A DNA stretch of 54,607 nucleotides from Hyphomicrobiales bacterium (lineage in GTDB: Bacteria > Pseudomonadota > Alphaproteobacteria > Rhizobiales > Aestuariivirgaceae), in assembly GCA_025363755.1 (NCBI GenBank), contig JANYLQ010000022.1, forward strand, positions 1 to 54,607, given 5' to 3'. Position numbers and translations under genes: made by a program. Below are positions 1-7,370 of this stretch, piece by piece. Each line of letters begins with the position of its first letter. The first letter of the stretch is position 1. Under the pieces are notes generated by a model. That model made no database searches. It was not told where the DNA came from and was given only the letters and a program-made list of their open reading frames with translations.

Positions 1-864
1 GCGGTCCTTGGCGGCGCGCAGGGTTTCCTGTGTCACGGAGAGTTGCGCTTCAGCTTCTGAAAGATCGGTGCGCGCATCTTGGCGGAATTTTTCTTCCGGC
101 TGCTTCAGTTCGGCTTGCACCTCTCTCACTGCGGCTTCGAGCTTCGGCTTAGTTTCATTCTGAGTCGCGATTTGGCCCGTGGTATCGGCAATATCACGCT
201 CAAGTTTGATAATTTCTGTGCGCGGCACAATGCCTTGAACTGACAGAGGCTTTTTCAGCCGCAAATCTTCATTGGCCAGTTGTAGGCCATTTTGCAATCG
301 AACAAGCGTGGCTTTAACCTCACCAAGCTCACGCGTGCGCTGTTCAACCCGTTCCTTGAGAATGGATGTTTGCGTTTGAAGGCTGCTGCGGCGCGCATGG
401 TAAAGTTCGAGTTCATTTTTAACCAGATCGGGAGAAGTTGCGGTGAGATCGGCTGAAAACTCAGGATCGGTGTTGAGATCACCGTTGGCCTCATGTTGAA
501 GTCTCGTGGTGCGTGCTTCAAAAGTGAGTTTCTTAGCGGTGACTTCGCCAAGGTTTGAAGAAAAACCAGTGTCATCAATGCGCACCAGAATATCGCCCTT
601 GGCAACATGATCGCCGGTTTTGACCAGCAGTTCTTTGACAATACCGCCCTCCAAACTTTGTACCAATTGGGTCTTGCTTGAGGGCACAACTCGACCTTCA
701 CCACGGGTCACCTCATCAAGTTTGGCCCAGTTTGCCCAGGCCAAAAAACCAGCTAACATCAAGCCAATCGATAGAACTGCAACAACGGCCCCGACAGGAG
801 AGCCTTGGCGCATTGCCGCGTCATATTCGGATGCGTATTCCAGATCTCGATTGCGGCGCGACAT
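1..864 (-). CDS. HlyD-family type I secretion membrane fusion protein (C-terminus outside window)
   Basis: Periplasmic adaptor that links an inner-membrane ABC exporter to a TolC-like outer-membrane channel. The 288 visible residues begin with ATG at 864 and run off the left edge in an open frame. A short cytoplasmic segment is followed by one membrane helix (about residues 21-43), then a lipoyl-like half domain with the family hallmark QSLEGGIV near residue 70 and GDHVAKGDILVRID near 85-97. A long coiled-coil hairpin rich in Glu, Lys and Leu follows (about 120-288). The ABC partner would be expected nearby outside the window. The family call is firm; the cargo is unknown. Confidence 0.9.
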   Translation of the reverse strand, partial: MSRRNRDLEYASEYDAAMRQGSPVGAVVAVLSIGLMLAGFLAWANWAKLDEVTRGEGRVVPSSKTQLVQSLEGGIVKELLVKTGDHVAKGDILVRIDDTGFSSNLGEVTAKKLTFEARTTRLQHEANGDLNTDPEFSADLTATSPDLVKNELELYHARRSSLQTQTSILKERVEQRTRELGEVKATLVRLQNGLQLANEDLRLKKPLSVQGIVPRTEIIKLERDIADTTGQIATQNETKPKLEAAVREVQAELKQPEEKFRQDARTDLSEAEAQLSVTQETLRAAKDR

Positions 865-1034
865 CAAGCATTATCCGGACGGGATTGATTATGCAAATCT
901 TCACCTTTTAACATTAACCATATTTGGCTAAGCTCGTATAGTGACGGTGATAAAGCACTAAAATTAGATTGCAAGTGGCAAGCTGGCTTCATGCCATTGG
1001 TGCCAAGACGCAAGGTGGATGGGCTTTGGTTCTG

Positions 1035-1598
1035 ATGGACTGTAAAATCAGATTTATCCAGGCTGCAAAGTGGATTGCTTGCTTTGCTGCAACAGTCTTG
1101 TCGCTCGGTTGCAGCGTTAATAACCTTGAAAGCATTACTGGCCCCAGCCCCGCCGCCGCCAACATTAAGGATGTAGTACAAACGCCCCAAGCGCCTGCAT
1201 TGACACTGCCACCCAGTGAGCTCTTTACCAAGGGCGATCCCAACGCTCCGGACGTTGAAGAAAAACCGGTTGATCCTAACGCGCTGCCTGAAACGAAGTT
1301 AGACGTTCCGATGCTTCTGGCCTTGCAAGAGGATCGGAGCCAATTCACAGGTGCTATACCTTGGCGAGCCATTGCCAGTTTAGGTGGCATTGATGCAGCA
1401 AATTCCGAGGGGACGATTTGTTCTGCGCGAATGGAATCTCATGATACAAAGCTTAACGTTGGAATGCGATTTATTATGGCGTGCAGCGATGGTCAGTCAG
1501 CGGAGCTCGAAATTTTGGCTGTTGACCCAAAGGGTGCATCAGGACAAATGAAACTGGGGCGTATCACGCAAAATGTTGGAATCACTTATGGGCTCTAA
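1035..1598 (+). CDS. hypothetical exported protein, probable lipoprotein
   Basis: A 187-residue protein I do not recognise. It starts with a basic, hydrophobic leader ending in LSLGC (Cys at about residue 26), which resembles a lipobox although Leu at -2 is not ideal. A Pro/Ala-rich linker (about 35-85) and a small C-terminal domain (about 90-187) with two further Cys follow. I chose ATG 1035 because it gives a compact signal peptide; an upstream TTG at 969 would add 22 residues in front of it. It converges with the L,D-transpeptidase gene 27 bases away. An envelope role is inference from the leader only. Confidence 0.6.
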   Translation: MDCKIRFIQAAKWIACFAATVLSLGCSVNNLESITGPSPAAANIKDVVQTPQAPALTLPPSELFTKGDPNAPDVEEKPVDPNALPETKLDVPMLLALQEDRSQFTGAIPWRAIASLGGIDAANSEGTICSARMESHDTKLNVGMRFIMACSDGQSAELEILAVDPKGASGQMKLGRITQNVGITYGL

Positions 1599-1625
1599 CG
1601 CCCGGGTCTTTTTTTCCGCATTAAA

Positions 1626-2258
1626 TTACTGAAAGACATAAACATCCGCACCAATTTTAACGTGATCATAAAGTTCAATTACGTCGGTATTCAACATGCG
1701 AATGCAGCCCGAAGACGAAGCGCCACCTATCGATGACGCGTCATTGCTGCCATGGATCCGGTACAATGTGTCACCAATATACATGGCCCTTGCACCTAAG
1801 GGATTATTGGGCCCACCCATCATCTCGTTTGGGAGTTTATGGCCTTTGGCCGCCTCGCGCGTGATCATTTCTGCTGGCGGATGCCAGCTCGGCCATTCCT
1901 GCTTGGCAACAATGTGAGATGTCCCGCTCCATTGAAAGCCTTCGCGACCCACGCCAACTTTGTACCGCAAGGCCTTGCCCCCGCCGAGCACGAAGTAGAG
2001 CCGCCGTTCTGGGGTTTTAACGACAATTGTGCCTGGCGCATATTTTGCAGAATCGGCCCATGAAATACTTGGCGTTGTTGAGCGTCCATTACTGGTTCCG
2101 CGATCGGCTGAAGCCGAGTTACCAATTTCATTATTGAGTAAACATTGCAGAACATCGGTGCAGCGTGGCTTGGCGATAACACCATTTAGACTGGCGTCTT
2201 GGGTAAGCATTGCACTTGCAAGGCATAATATTAAACCGAACAAACATATTTTGCGCAA
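1626..2258 (-). CDS. L,D-transpeptidase (YkuD domain)
   Basis: Cell-wall enzyme family that forms 3-3 peptidoglycan cross-links or attaches proteins to peptidoglycan in the periplasm. The 210-residue protein has an N-terminal export signal (about residues 1-20), a low-complexity Ser/Thr stretch (45-68) and a YkuD domain from about 75 to the end. The catalytic signature is complete: HG at 169-170 and SSGCIRM with nucleophilic Cys185. NNPLGARAMYIG just before it is also typical of the family. It is a monocistronic minus-strand gene converging with the preceding lipoprotein gene. The exact acyl acceptor cannot be read from the sequence. Confidence 0.93.
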   Translation of the reverse strand: MRKICLFGLILCLASAMLTQDASLNGVIAKPRCTDVLQCLLNNEIGNSASADRGTSNGRSTTPSISWADSAKYAPGTIVVKTPERRLYFVLGGGKALRYKVGVGREGFQWSGTSHIVAKQEWPSWHPPAEMITREAAKGHKLPNEMMGGPNNPLGARAMYIGDTLYRIHGSNDASSIGGASSSGCIRMLNTDVIELYDHVKIGADVYVFQ

Positions 2259-2610
2259 TGGATTTACCCCGATTTAGTGGAGATACGTTTAGGTTACATT
2301 TGCCTCAAAAGCGATGATTGACTTGAAGCCCAAAGCTGAATCCTAGGAAGGGATTATAGAAGCCCTCGGAGTAATGGCCAAGGGGCGAGCGCCGCAGTGA
2401 TGTCGTGCACGTAGGACGACAGCATATCACTGGGCATAAGACGCTGAGCGAAGTTGTCCTCTACACCAAGTCCGCTGATTAACAACAAAATGCAACGCAG
2501 GCACTTGCCAATCTATCGCGGTCAAGAAGTGAACAAACATGTTGAACCTTTGATCCAAGATTGGACAAAACAGAAGAAAACTAATTGAAAAACAAGTGGT
2601 TAAAAAAAGG
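2259..2610. other. 352-base intergenic stretch with one imperfect hairpin
   Basis: No protein gene is supported here. Positions 2396-2431 can fold as AGTGAT/ATCACT enclosing GTCGT/ACGAC with a five-base bulge. There is no U tract after it, so it is not a simple terminator. The stretch lies between the transpeptidase start and the tRNA 3' end and could hold the transpeptidase promoter or a small RNA. I could not match it to a known RNA family. Confidence 0.3.
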
Positions 2611-2687
2611 TGGCGTCCCGGAAGGGATTCGAACCCCTGACCCCCGGTTTAGGAAACCGGTGCTCTATCCTGCTGAGCTACCGAGAC
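2611..2687 (-). tRNA. tRNA-Arg (anticodon CCU)
   Basis: The minus strand folds into a complete cloverleaf of 77 bases. The acceptor arm GTCTCGG pairs with CCGGGAC through one G-U pair, followed by discriminator G and an encoded CCA at the 3' end (2613-2611). The D arm contains AGCTCAGCAGGATAGAGC. The anticodon stem CCGGT/ACCGG holds the loop TTCCTAA, giving anticodon CCT, read as CCU, which decodes AGG. The T arm contains GGTTCGAATCC. It stands alone between the L,D-transpeptidase and bciA. Confidence 0.97.
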
Positions 2688-2756
2688 TTGAGATGTTGAG
2701 TAGCATAGGTGGTGATTGGATTGAAAGGGCCGTGATGATCGTGTTAGATTTCGGCT

Positions 2757-3656
2757 ATGCGGATTTTTATGGTGGGGGCAACAGGCACAATTGGGAAAGC
2801 AGCACTTGCTGAGTTGCTGCTTCGCGGTCATGACGTGTTTTGTTTTGGGCGCGCGCAAGGTGACTTGACGGATGCGGCTTCGATTGAGCGCAACGGGTTT
2901 CGCGGTGAAACATTTGATGCGGTTGTGTCTTGCATGGCTTCGCGCAGCGGTCTGCCGCGCGATGCTTGGGCCATTGACCATAGGGCGCATAGCCTCGTTC
3001 TAGCTGCTGCAAAAAAGCATGGTGTAAAGCAGTTTGTGTTGCTCTCGGCTATTTGTGTGCAAAAGCCGAAATTAGCATTTCAACACGCCAAGCTGGCCTT
3101 TGAGGCGGAGCTTATCGCTTCGGGTATCACCTATTCCATCGTGCGACCTACGGCTTATTTCAAGTCCCTTTCGGGCCAAGTGGCGCGGGTGCAGAAGGGC
3201 AAGCCGTATTTGATTTTTGGGGATGGCCGATTGACGTCTTGCAAACCCATTAGCGACCAAGACTTGGCGCGTTACATGGCCAGTTGCATAGAGGACAGCC
3301 GCTTGCAAAACGCGATTTTGCCCATTGGCGGGCCGGGGCCTGCGATGACTCCACGCGAACAAGGCGAGGCACTGTTTCAACTTTTGGGCAAGCCTTCAAA
3401 GTTTCGGGCTGTGCCCGTGGCTATGCTTGGTGGCATTATTTTTATTTTGCATGCTTTGGGCCTGAGCGACAAAGCGGAGCTGGCGCGCATTGGCCGTTAT
3501 TATGCAACAGAGTCGATGCTGGTTTGGAATCCTTCCACCAACCAATATGATGCTGAAGCAACACCATCTTTTGGCACTGATACGCTGCAACAGTTTCATG
3601 CAAAGCTTCTTAAGGGTGAGGCCAATGTTGATCTTGGCCAGCATGCTGTGTTTTAA
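2757..3656 (+). CDS. bciA: divinyl (proto)chlorophyllide 8-vinyl reductase, BciA/DVR type
   Basis: NADPH-dependent reductase of the extended SDR/NmrA fold that reduces the C8 vinyl group of (proto)chlorophyllide during (bacterio)chlorophyll synthesis. The 299-residue protein has the dinucleotide motif GATGTIG at residues 7-13. From memory of plant DVR and green-sulfur BciA it matches in long blocks: VVSCMASRSG (57-65), FVLLSAICVQKP (93-104), SIVRPTAYFKSL (127-138), FGDGRLTSCKPIS (154-166), LPIGGPG, then RYYATESML and GQHAVF at the end. ATG 2757 has no clear ribosome-binding site. No other pigment gene is visible around it; xsc follows on the same strand. Family confidence is high. Whether this cell makes bacteriochlorophyll is not shown by the window. 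Confidence 0.88.
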   Translation: MRIFMVGATGTIGKAALAELLLRGHDVFCFGRAQGDLTDAASIERNGFRGETFDAVVSCMASRSGLPRDAWAIDHRAHSLVLAAAKKHGVKQFVLLSAICVQKPKLAFQHAKLAFEAELIASGITYSIVRPTAYFKSLSGQVARVQKGKPYLIFGDGRLTSCKPISDQDLARYMASCIEDSRLQNAILPIGGPGPAMTPREQGEALFQLLGKPSKFRAVPVAMLGGIIFILHALGLSDKAELARIGRYYATESMLVWNPSTNQYDAEATPSFGTDTLQQFHAKLLKGEANVDLGQHAVF

Positions 3657-3736
3657 TGGTTTGATACACATGGAGAACTGGCCCTAGTTCATGTTGCGTG
3701 GCTGGGATAAATAGCGCTCAACGGAGTATCGCCCCC

Positions 3737-5515
3737 ATGAAAATGACCACAGAAGAAGCCTTTGTGAAAGTTTTGCAAATGCATGGTATTGATAATGCCT
3801 TTGGCATTATTGGCTCGGCCTTTATGCCGATTTCAGATATTTTCCCAAAAGCAGGTATCACCTTCTGGGATTGCGCGCATGAAGGTTCGGGCGGCATGAT
3901 GGCTGATGGGTTTACGCGCGCTTCGGGGCGGATGAGCATGATGATTGCGCAGAACGGCCCGGGCATTACGAATTTTGTGACCCCAGTGAAGACCGCTTAT
4001 TGGAACCACACGCCGCTGTTGTTGGTCACGCCGCAAGCTGCCAATAAGACCATTGGGCAGGGTGGTTTCCAAGAAGTGGAGCAGATGGCGCTGTTCAAGG
4101 ACATGGTTTGCTATCAGGAAGAAGTCCGTGATCCATCGCGCGTGGCCGAAGTTTTAAACCGCGTGATTATGAACGCAAAGCGCCATTCAGCACCTGCACA
4201 AATCAATTTCCCACGTGATTACTTTACACAAGTGATCTATATTGATCTGCCAGCCATTGTGGATTTTGAACGCCCGGTGGGTGGTGAAGATGCCATTGCG
4301 GCTGCGGCTAAACTTTTGTCGAGCGCAAAGTTTCCAGTGATTTTAAACGGCGCTGGCGTTGTGTTGGCAGGTGCAATTCCGGCATCGCAAGCTTTGGCCG
4401 AACGGTTGAGTGCGCCAGTGTGCGTTGGTTATCAGCATAATGACGCCTTCCCCGGCATGCACCCGTTGTTTGCGGGGCCGCTTGGATATAATGGTTCAAA
4501 GGCTGGCATGGAGCTTATCCAACAGGCCGATGTGGTTTTGGCTTTGGGCACGAGGCTTAATCCGTTTTCCACACTGCCGGGATATGGCCTCGATTATTGG
4601 CCAAAGACTGCGCAGATTATTCAGGTTGATATTAATCCATCTCGTATTGGCCTTACAAAGAAAGTGGCTGTGGGCATAGTGGGTGATGCCAAGAAAGTGG
4701 CGACATCGATCTTGGCCAAGCTTGCACCATCGGCTGGTGATCATGAACGTAAAGCCCGCAAGGATTTGATTTCGACTACCAAGTCACGCTGGGCGCAGCA
4801 GCTTTCGTCGATGGACCATGAAAATGATGATCCCGGCACCACATGGAATGAACGTGCCCGCGCCGCCAAACCAAAATGGATGAGCCCACGCATGGCTTGG
4901 CGCGCCATTCAGGCGGCCCTGCCGCGTGAGGCGATTATTTCGTCTGACATCGGCAACAATTGCGCCATTGGTAATGCTTACCCAACCTTTGATGCGGGTC
5001 GTAAATATCTAGCCCCCGGTTTGTTCGGCCCATGCGGCTATGGTTTGCCTTCCATCGTCGGTGCCAAGATTGCCTGCCCTGATGTGCCGGTGGTTGGCTT
5101 TTCGGGTGATGGTGCATTTGGTATTGCGGTGACCGAGCTCACAGCCATCGGCCGCAAGGAATGGCCCGCGATTACGATGATCGTGTTCCGTAATTATCAA
5201 TGGGGTGCCGAAAAGCGTAACAGCACTTTGTGGTATGCTGATAATTTTGTAGGTACGGAGCTTGACGAACAAGTTTCTTATGCAGGAATTGCAAAGGCCT
5301 GCGGCCTAGAAGGCATCGTGGCGCGTACGATGGATGAGCTGACAGCAGCGCTTCACAAAGCAATTGAAGATCAAATGAAACACGGCAAGACCACATTGAT
5401 TGAAGCGATGCTCAATCAGGAACTGGGCGAGCCCTTTAGGCGCGACGCGATGAAGAAGCCGGTTGAAGTGGCGGGGATTAACAAAGGGGATATGCGTGTG
5501 CAGACTGGCGCTTAA
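3737..5515 (+). CDS. xsc: sulfoacetaldehyde acetyltransferase (ThDP-dependent)
   Basis: Converts sulfoacetaldehyde and phosphate to acetyl phosphate and sulfite, the desulfonation step in degrading taurine and other C2 sulfonates. The 592-residue protein opens with MKMTTEEAFVKVLQMHGI and FGIIGSAFMPISD, typical of Xsc rather than acetolactate synthase. It carries the N-terminal ThDP glutamate in CAHEGSGGMMADGF and the C-terminal cofactor motif GDGAFG with NYQWGAEKRN about 25 residues later. ATG 3737 is preceded by GGAG ten bases upstream; a GTG at 3698 would add 13 unconserved residues. The usual partners pta, tauABC and tpa/tauXY are not adjacent, so acetyl phosphate must be handled by enzymes encoded elsewhere. 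Confidence 0.95.
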   Translation: MKMTTEEAFVKVLQMHGIDNAFGIIGSAFMPISDIFPKAGITFWDCAHEGSGGMMADGFTRASGRMSMMIAQNGPGITNFVTPVKTAYWNHTPLLLVTPQAANKTIGQGGFQEVEQMALFKDMVCYQEEVRDPSRVAEVLNRVIMNAKRHSAPAQINFPRDYFTQVIYIDLPAIVDFERPVGGEDAIAAAAKLLSSAKFPVILNGAGVVLAGAIPASQALAERLSAPVCVGYQHNDAFPGMHPLFAGPLGYNGSKAGMELIQQADVVLALGTRLNPFSTLPGYGLDYWPKTAQIIQVDINPSRIGLTKKVAVGIVGDAKKVATSILAKLAPSAGDHERKARKDLISTTKSRWAQQLSSMDHENDDPGTTWNERARAAKPKWMSPRMAWRAIQAALPREAIISSDIGNNCAIGNAYPTFDAGRKYLAPGLFGPCGYGLPSIVGAKIACPDVPVVGFSGDGAFGIAVTELTAIGRKEWPAITMIVFRNYQWGAEKRNSTLWYADNFVGTELDEQVSYAGIAKACGLEGIVARTMDELTAALHKAIEDQMKHGKTTLIEAMLNQELGEPFRRDAMKKPVEVAGINKGDMRVQTGA

Positions 5516-5618
5516 ATGAGTTAACGCGCTCATTAATCAACAATCCACAACCTGAATCGACTCTTCCTTAAAAATCTCTTAACGTCTTGTCTCAGTTTGG
5601 TCTGTTCGGGGTGTTGCT

Positions 5619-5942
5619 ATGGTTCGATTTGTTGTGGCCTTTGGTTTGGTGACCCTTCTTTCGGGGTCGGCTTGTGTGTCCACCATTGATGGCAGCTGGT
5701 GTGCGGCAACGGGTGACCAGCTTTCGATTAATGGCCCTTCGATCACCTTGCCGTCAAGAATTACGCTCCAAGGCGAACATCATCTTCATGCGTTTTCATA
5801 TCGCCCGCTAGAAGCTGCGCCTGAGCCCGGTACAATGGTTTATATGACACTGGTTGCTGGCGGTGAGATGGAGCTTTATCACGTCAATAAAGGTAATCCA
5901 GGCAATGCTGAAACTTGGAAGCGTTGCGACGTCACCTCCTAA
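5619..5942 (+). CDS. small exported protein of unknown family, paralogue A
   Basis: A 107-residue protein with an N-terminal hydrophobic leader (about residues 3-19) ending in SGSAC, so it may be a lipoprotein or carry a normal signal peptide. The mature part shares its plan with the next gene: ID-G-WC, then ITLP, an aromatic and His-rich centre, MVYM, a polar strand, LYH-N/D-K-G-P, and W-RC near the end. Two Cys, in the WC and RC motifs, are conserved and could form a disulfide. I do not recognise the family. It follows xsc after about 100 bases. Confidence 0.7.
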   Translation: MVRFVVAFGLVTLLSGSACVSTIDGSWCAATGDQLSINGPSITLPSRITLQGEHHLHAFSYRPLEAAPEPGTMVYMTLVAGGEMELYHVNKGNPGNAETWKRCDVTS

Positions 5943-6001
5943 TCGACATCACATCGGTGTTGGCGTAAGTTCTGCGCATCGTCCTCTGGGAGGATTTTGT
6001 G

Positions 6002-6319
6002 ATGTGGCGTTTTATTTTTGCATTCCTGTTGTTCAGCTCCCCTGCATTGGCCGATGCCATTGACGGCGATTGGTGTTTGGCTGGAAAGCATCTGGCGATT
6101 ATTGGACCCAAAATCACATTGCCGACTGGAACCGTCACTGCGGGCGAGTATCGCCGCCATGAATTTTTGTATCAGGTGCCAGTGGGTGAAGTTGATGCGG
6201 GCTCGTTGATTTATATGCAGTTGCAAGGCGAAGACAATATGAGCCTTTATCATCTCAAAGATGGCAAGCCCGTCGATGGTCAGTCTTGGCTGCGGTGTTT
6301 GCCAAACACCACAAGCTGA
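6002..6319 (+). CDS. small exported protein of unknown family, paralogue B
   Basis: A 105-residue protein with a standard signal peptide (MWRFIFAFLLFSSPALA, cleaved before DAIDGDWC). It is clearly homologous to the preceding gene: DGDWC against DGSWC, KITLP against SITLP, IYMQL against VYMTL, SLYHLKDGKP against ELYHVNKGNP, and WLRC against WKRC. ATG 6002 has a good ribosome-binding site (GGGAGG, seven bases upstream); the GTG one codon earlier is too close. The pair looks like a tandem duplication with only 59 bases between the copies, probably co-transcribed. Function is unknown; a small disulfide-bonded periplasmic domain is the inference. Confidence 0.78.
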   Translation: MWRFIFAFLLFSSPALADAIDGDWCLAGKHLAIIGPKITLPTGTVTAGEYRRHEFLYQVPVGEVDAGSLIYMQLQGEDNMSLYHLKDGKPVDGQSWLRCLPNTTS

Positions 6320-6400
6320 AAGTTTTTGCGAGATAATTTGCGCGGGGCGTGAAGCGCTTCGCGACTCCTGCTAGAGGCTCTGCCAAATTAGGAGAGCAAC

Positions 6401-7198
6401 ATGCAATTTTCTTTGAACCATATGGTAGCGCCGCGTCTGGGTTATAACGCGTTTTTCGATCTGGCTTTGTCGCTCGGTGTAAATGCCGTTGAAATCCGCA
6501 ACGATATTCCAACGGCTTTGATGGGTAGTAAGAATGCCAAGATGATCGGCAAGTTGGCCAAAGAAAAAGGCATCACCATTATCAACGTGAATGCGTTGCA
6601 ACGCTGGAACCAATGGAACAAAGCCAAGGCTGATGAGGCCAAGAAGCTGGCAGAATATACGGCACTTACGGGTGCAAAAAATTTGATCTTGGTTCCCACC
6701 AATGACACGAAGTTCCAGCCTTCGCACGAGGCGCGGCTCGACGGAATTCGTGAGGCGCTGTCGGCACTCAAAAATATTTTGAAAGATCATGGCCTGATTG
6801 GTTGTGTGGAACCGCTTGGTTTTGTGGAATGCTCTTTGCGGCTGAAGTCTGAAGCTCTTGCAGCGATTGATGCTGTAGGGGGATCAAAACGCTTTATGGT
6901 GACGCATGATACGTTCCATCATTTTGTGGCGGGTGAGAAAGAGTATTTTGGCGCACGCACAGGTTTGATCCATGTGTCAGGTGTGACAGACCCGAAACAT
7001 TCTTCGGCCACCATGCGCGATCCGCAGCGCGTATTGGTTGATGCCCATGACATGATTGATAATCGTGGTCAGGTTAAGAAGCTGATGGAAAGTGGTTACA
7101 AAGGTTATGTGTCGTTTGAGCCGTTTTCAGCCGTGGTGCATAAGTCGAAACAGATTGCGCGCGATTTGGCCCGCAACATGGATTTTCTGGAAGCATAA
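6401..7198 (+). CDS. sugar phosphate isomerase/epimerase family TIM-barrel protein (IolI-like)
   Basis: A 265-residue xylose-isomerase-like TIM barrel. Visible landmarks are VNAVEIRNDI (strand 2), ILVPTND (strand 4), IGCVEPLGF carrying a metal-binding Glu, MVTHDTFHHFV carrying Asp/His ligands, LIHVSGVTD, and VSFEPF carrying the last Glu. The order resembles 2-keto-myo-inositol isomerase IolI/MocC, and the length fits. ATG 6401 follows GGAG seven bases upstream. No other inositol genes are nearby, so the substrate is not certain. It is followed by a dense hairpin cluster that probably ends its transcript. Confidence 0.75.
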   Translation: MQFSLNHMVAPRLGYNAFFDLALSLGVNAVEIRNDIPTALMGSKNAKMIGKLAKEKGITIINVNALQRWNQWNKAKADEAKKLAEYTALTGAKNLILVPTNDTKFQPSHEARLDGIREALSALKNILKDHGLIGCVEPLGFVECSLRLKSEALAAIDAVGGSKRFMVTHDTFHHFVAGEKEYFGARTGLIHVSGVTDPKHSSATMRDPQRVLVDAHDMIDNRGQVKKLMESGYKGYVSFEPFSAVVHKSKQIARDLARNMDFLEA

Positions 7199-7205
7199 AT
7201 ATTGT

Positions 7206-7362
7206 CCTCTCCCGTTTCTTTAACGGGAGAGGAAGGGTCCCATCGCATTTGCGATGGGGAGGTGAGGGACAACCCGCACCAAACTTAAATCCCCTCACCT
7301 ATCCCAATTTTGCTAACGCAAAATCGGGCCCCTTTCCTCTCCCGCAAAAGATGCGGTAGAGG
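7206..7362. repeat. cluster of five adjacent hairpins (palindromic intergenic element)
   Basis: Five inverted repeats lie nearly end to end between the TIM-barrel gene and carD. (1) CCTCTCCCGTT/AACGGGAGAGG, 7206-7232, a perfect 11-bp stem. (2) CCCATCGC/GCGATGGG, 7239-7258. (3) AGGTGAGGG/CCCTCACCT, 7260-7300, enclosing the loop ACCCGCACCAAACTTAAAT. (4) CCCAATTTTGC/GCAAAATCGGG, 7303-7328. (5) CCTCTCCCGC/GCGGTAGAGG, 7336-7362. The outer arms (CCTCTCCC and its complement) also match each other over a long range. It resembles REP or MITE-like palindromic units of rhizobia and may act as a bidirectional terminator for the two converging genes. Confidence 0.75.
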
Positions 7363-7370
7363 ACGTTTGC

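Noticed and set aside
2585-2812. Plus-strand open frame of 75 codons with the phrase GVPEGIRTPDPRFRKPV
   Set aside because: It is the antisense translation of tRNA-Arg, a well-known false gene call.
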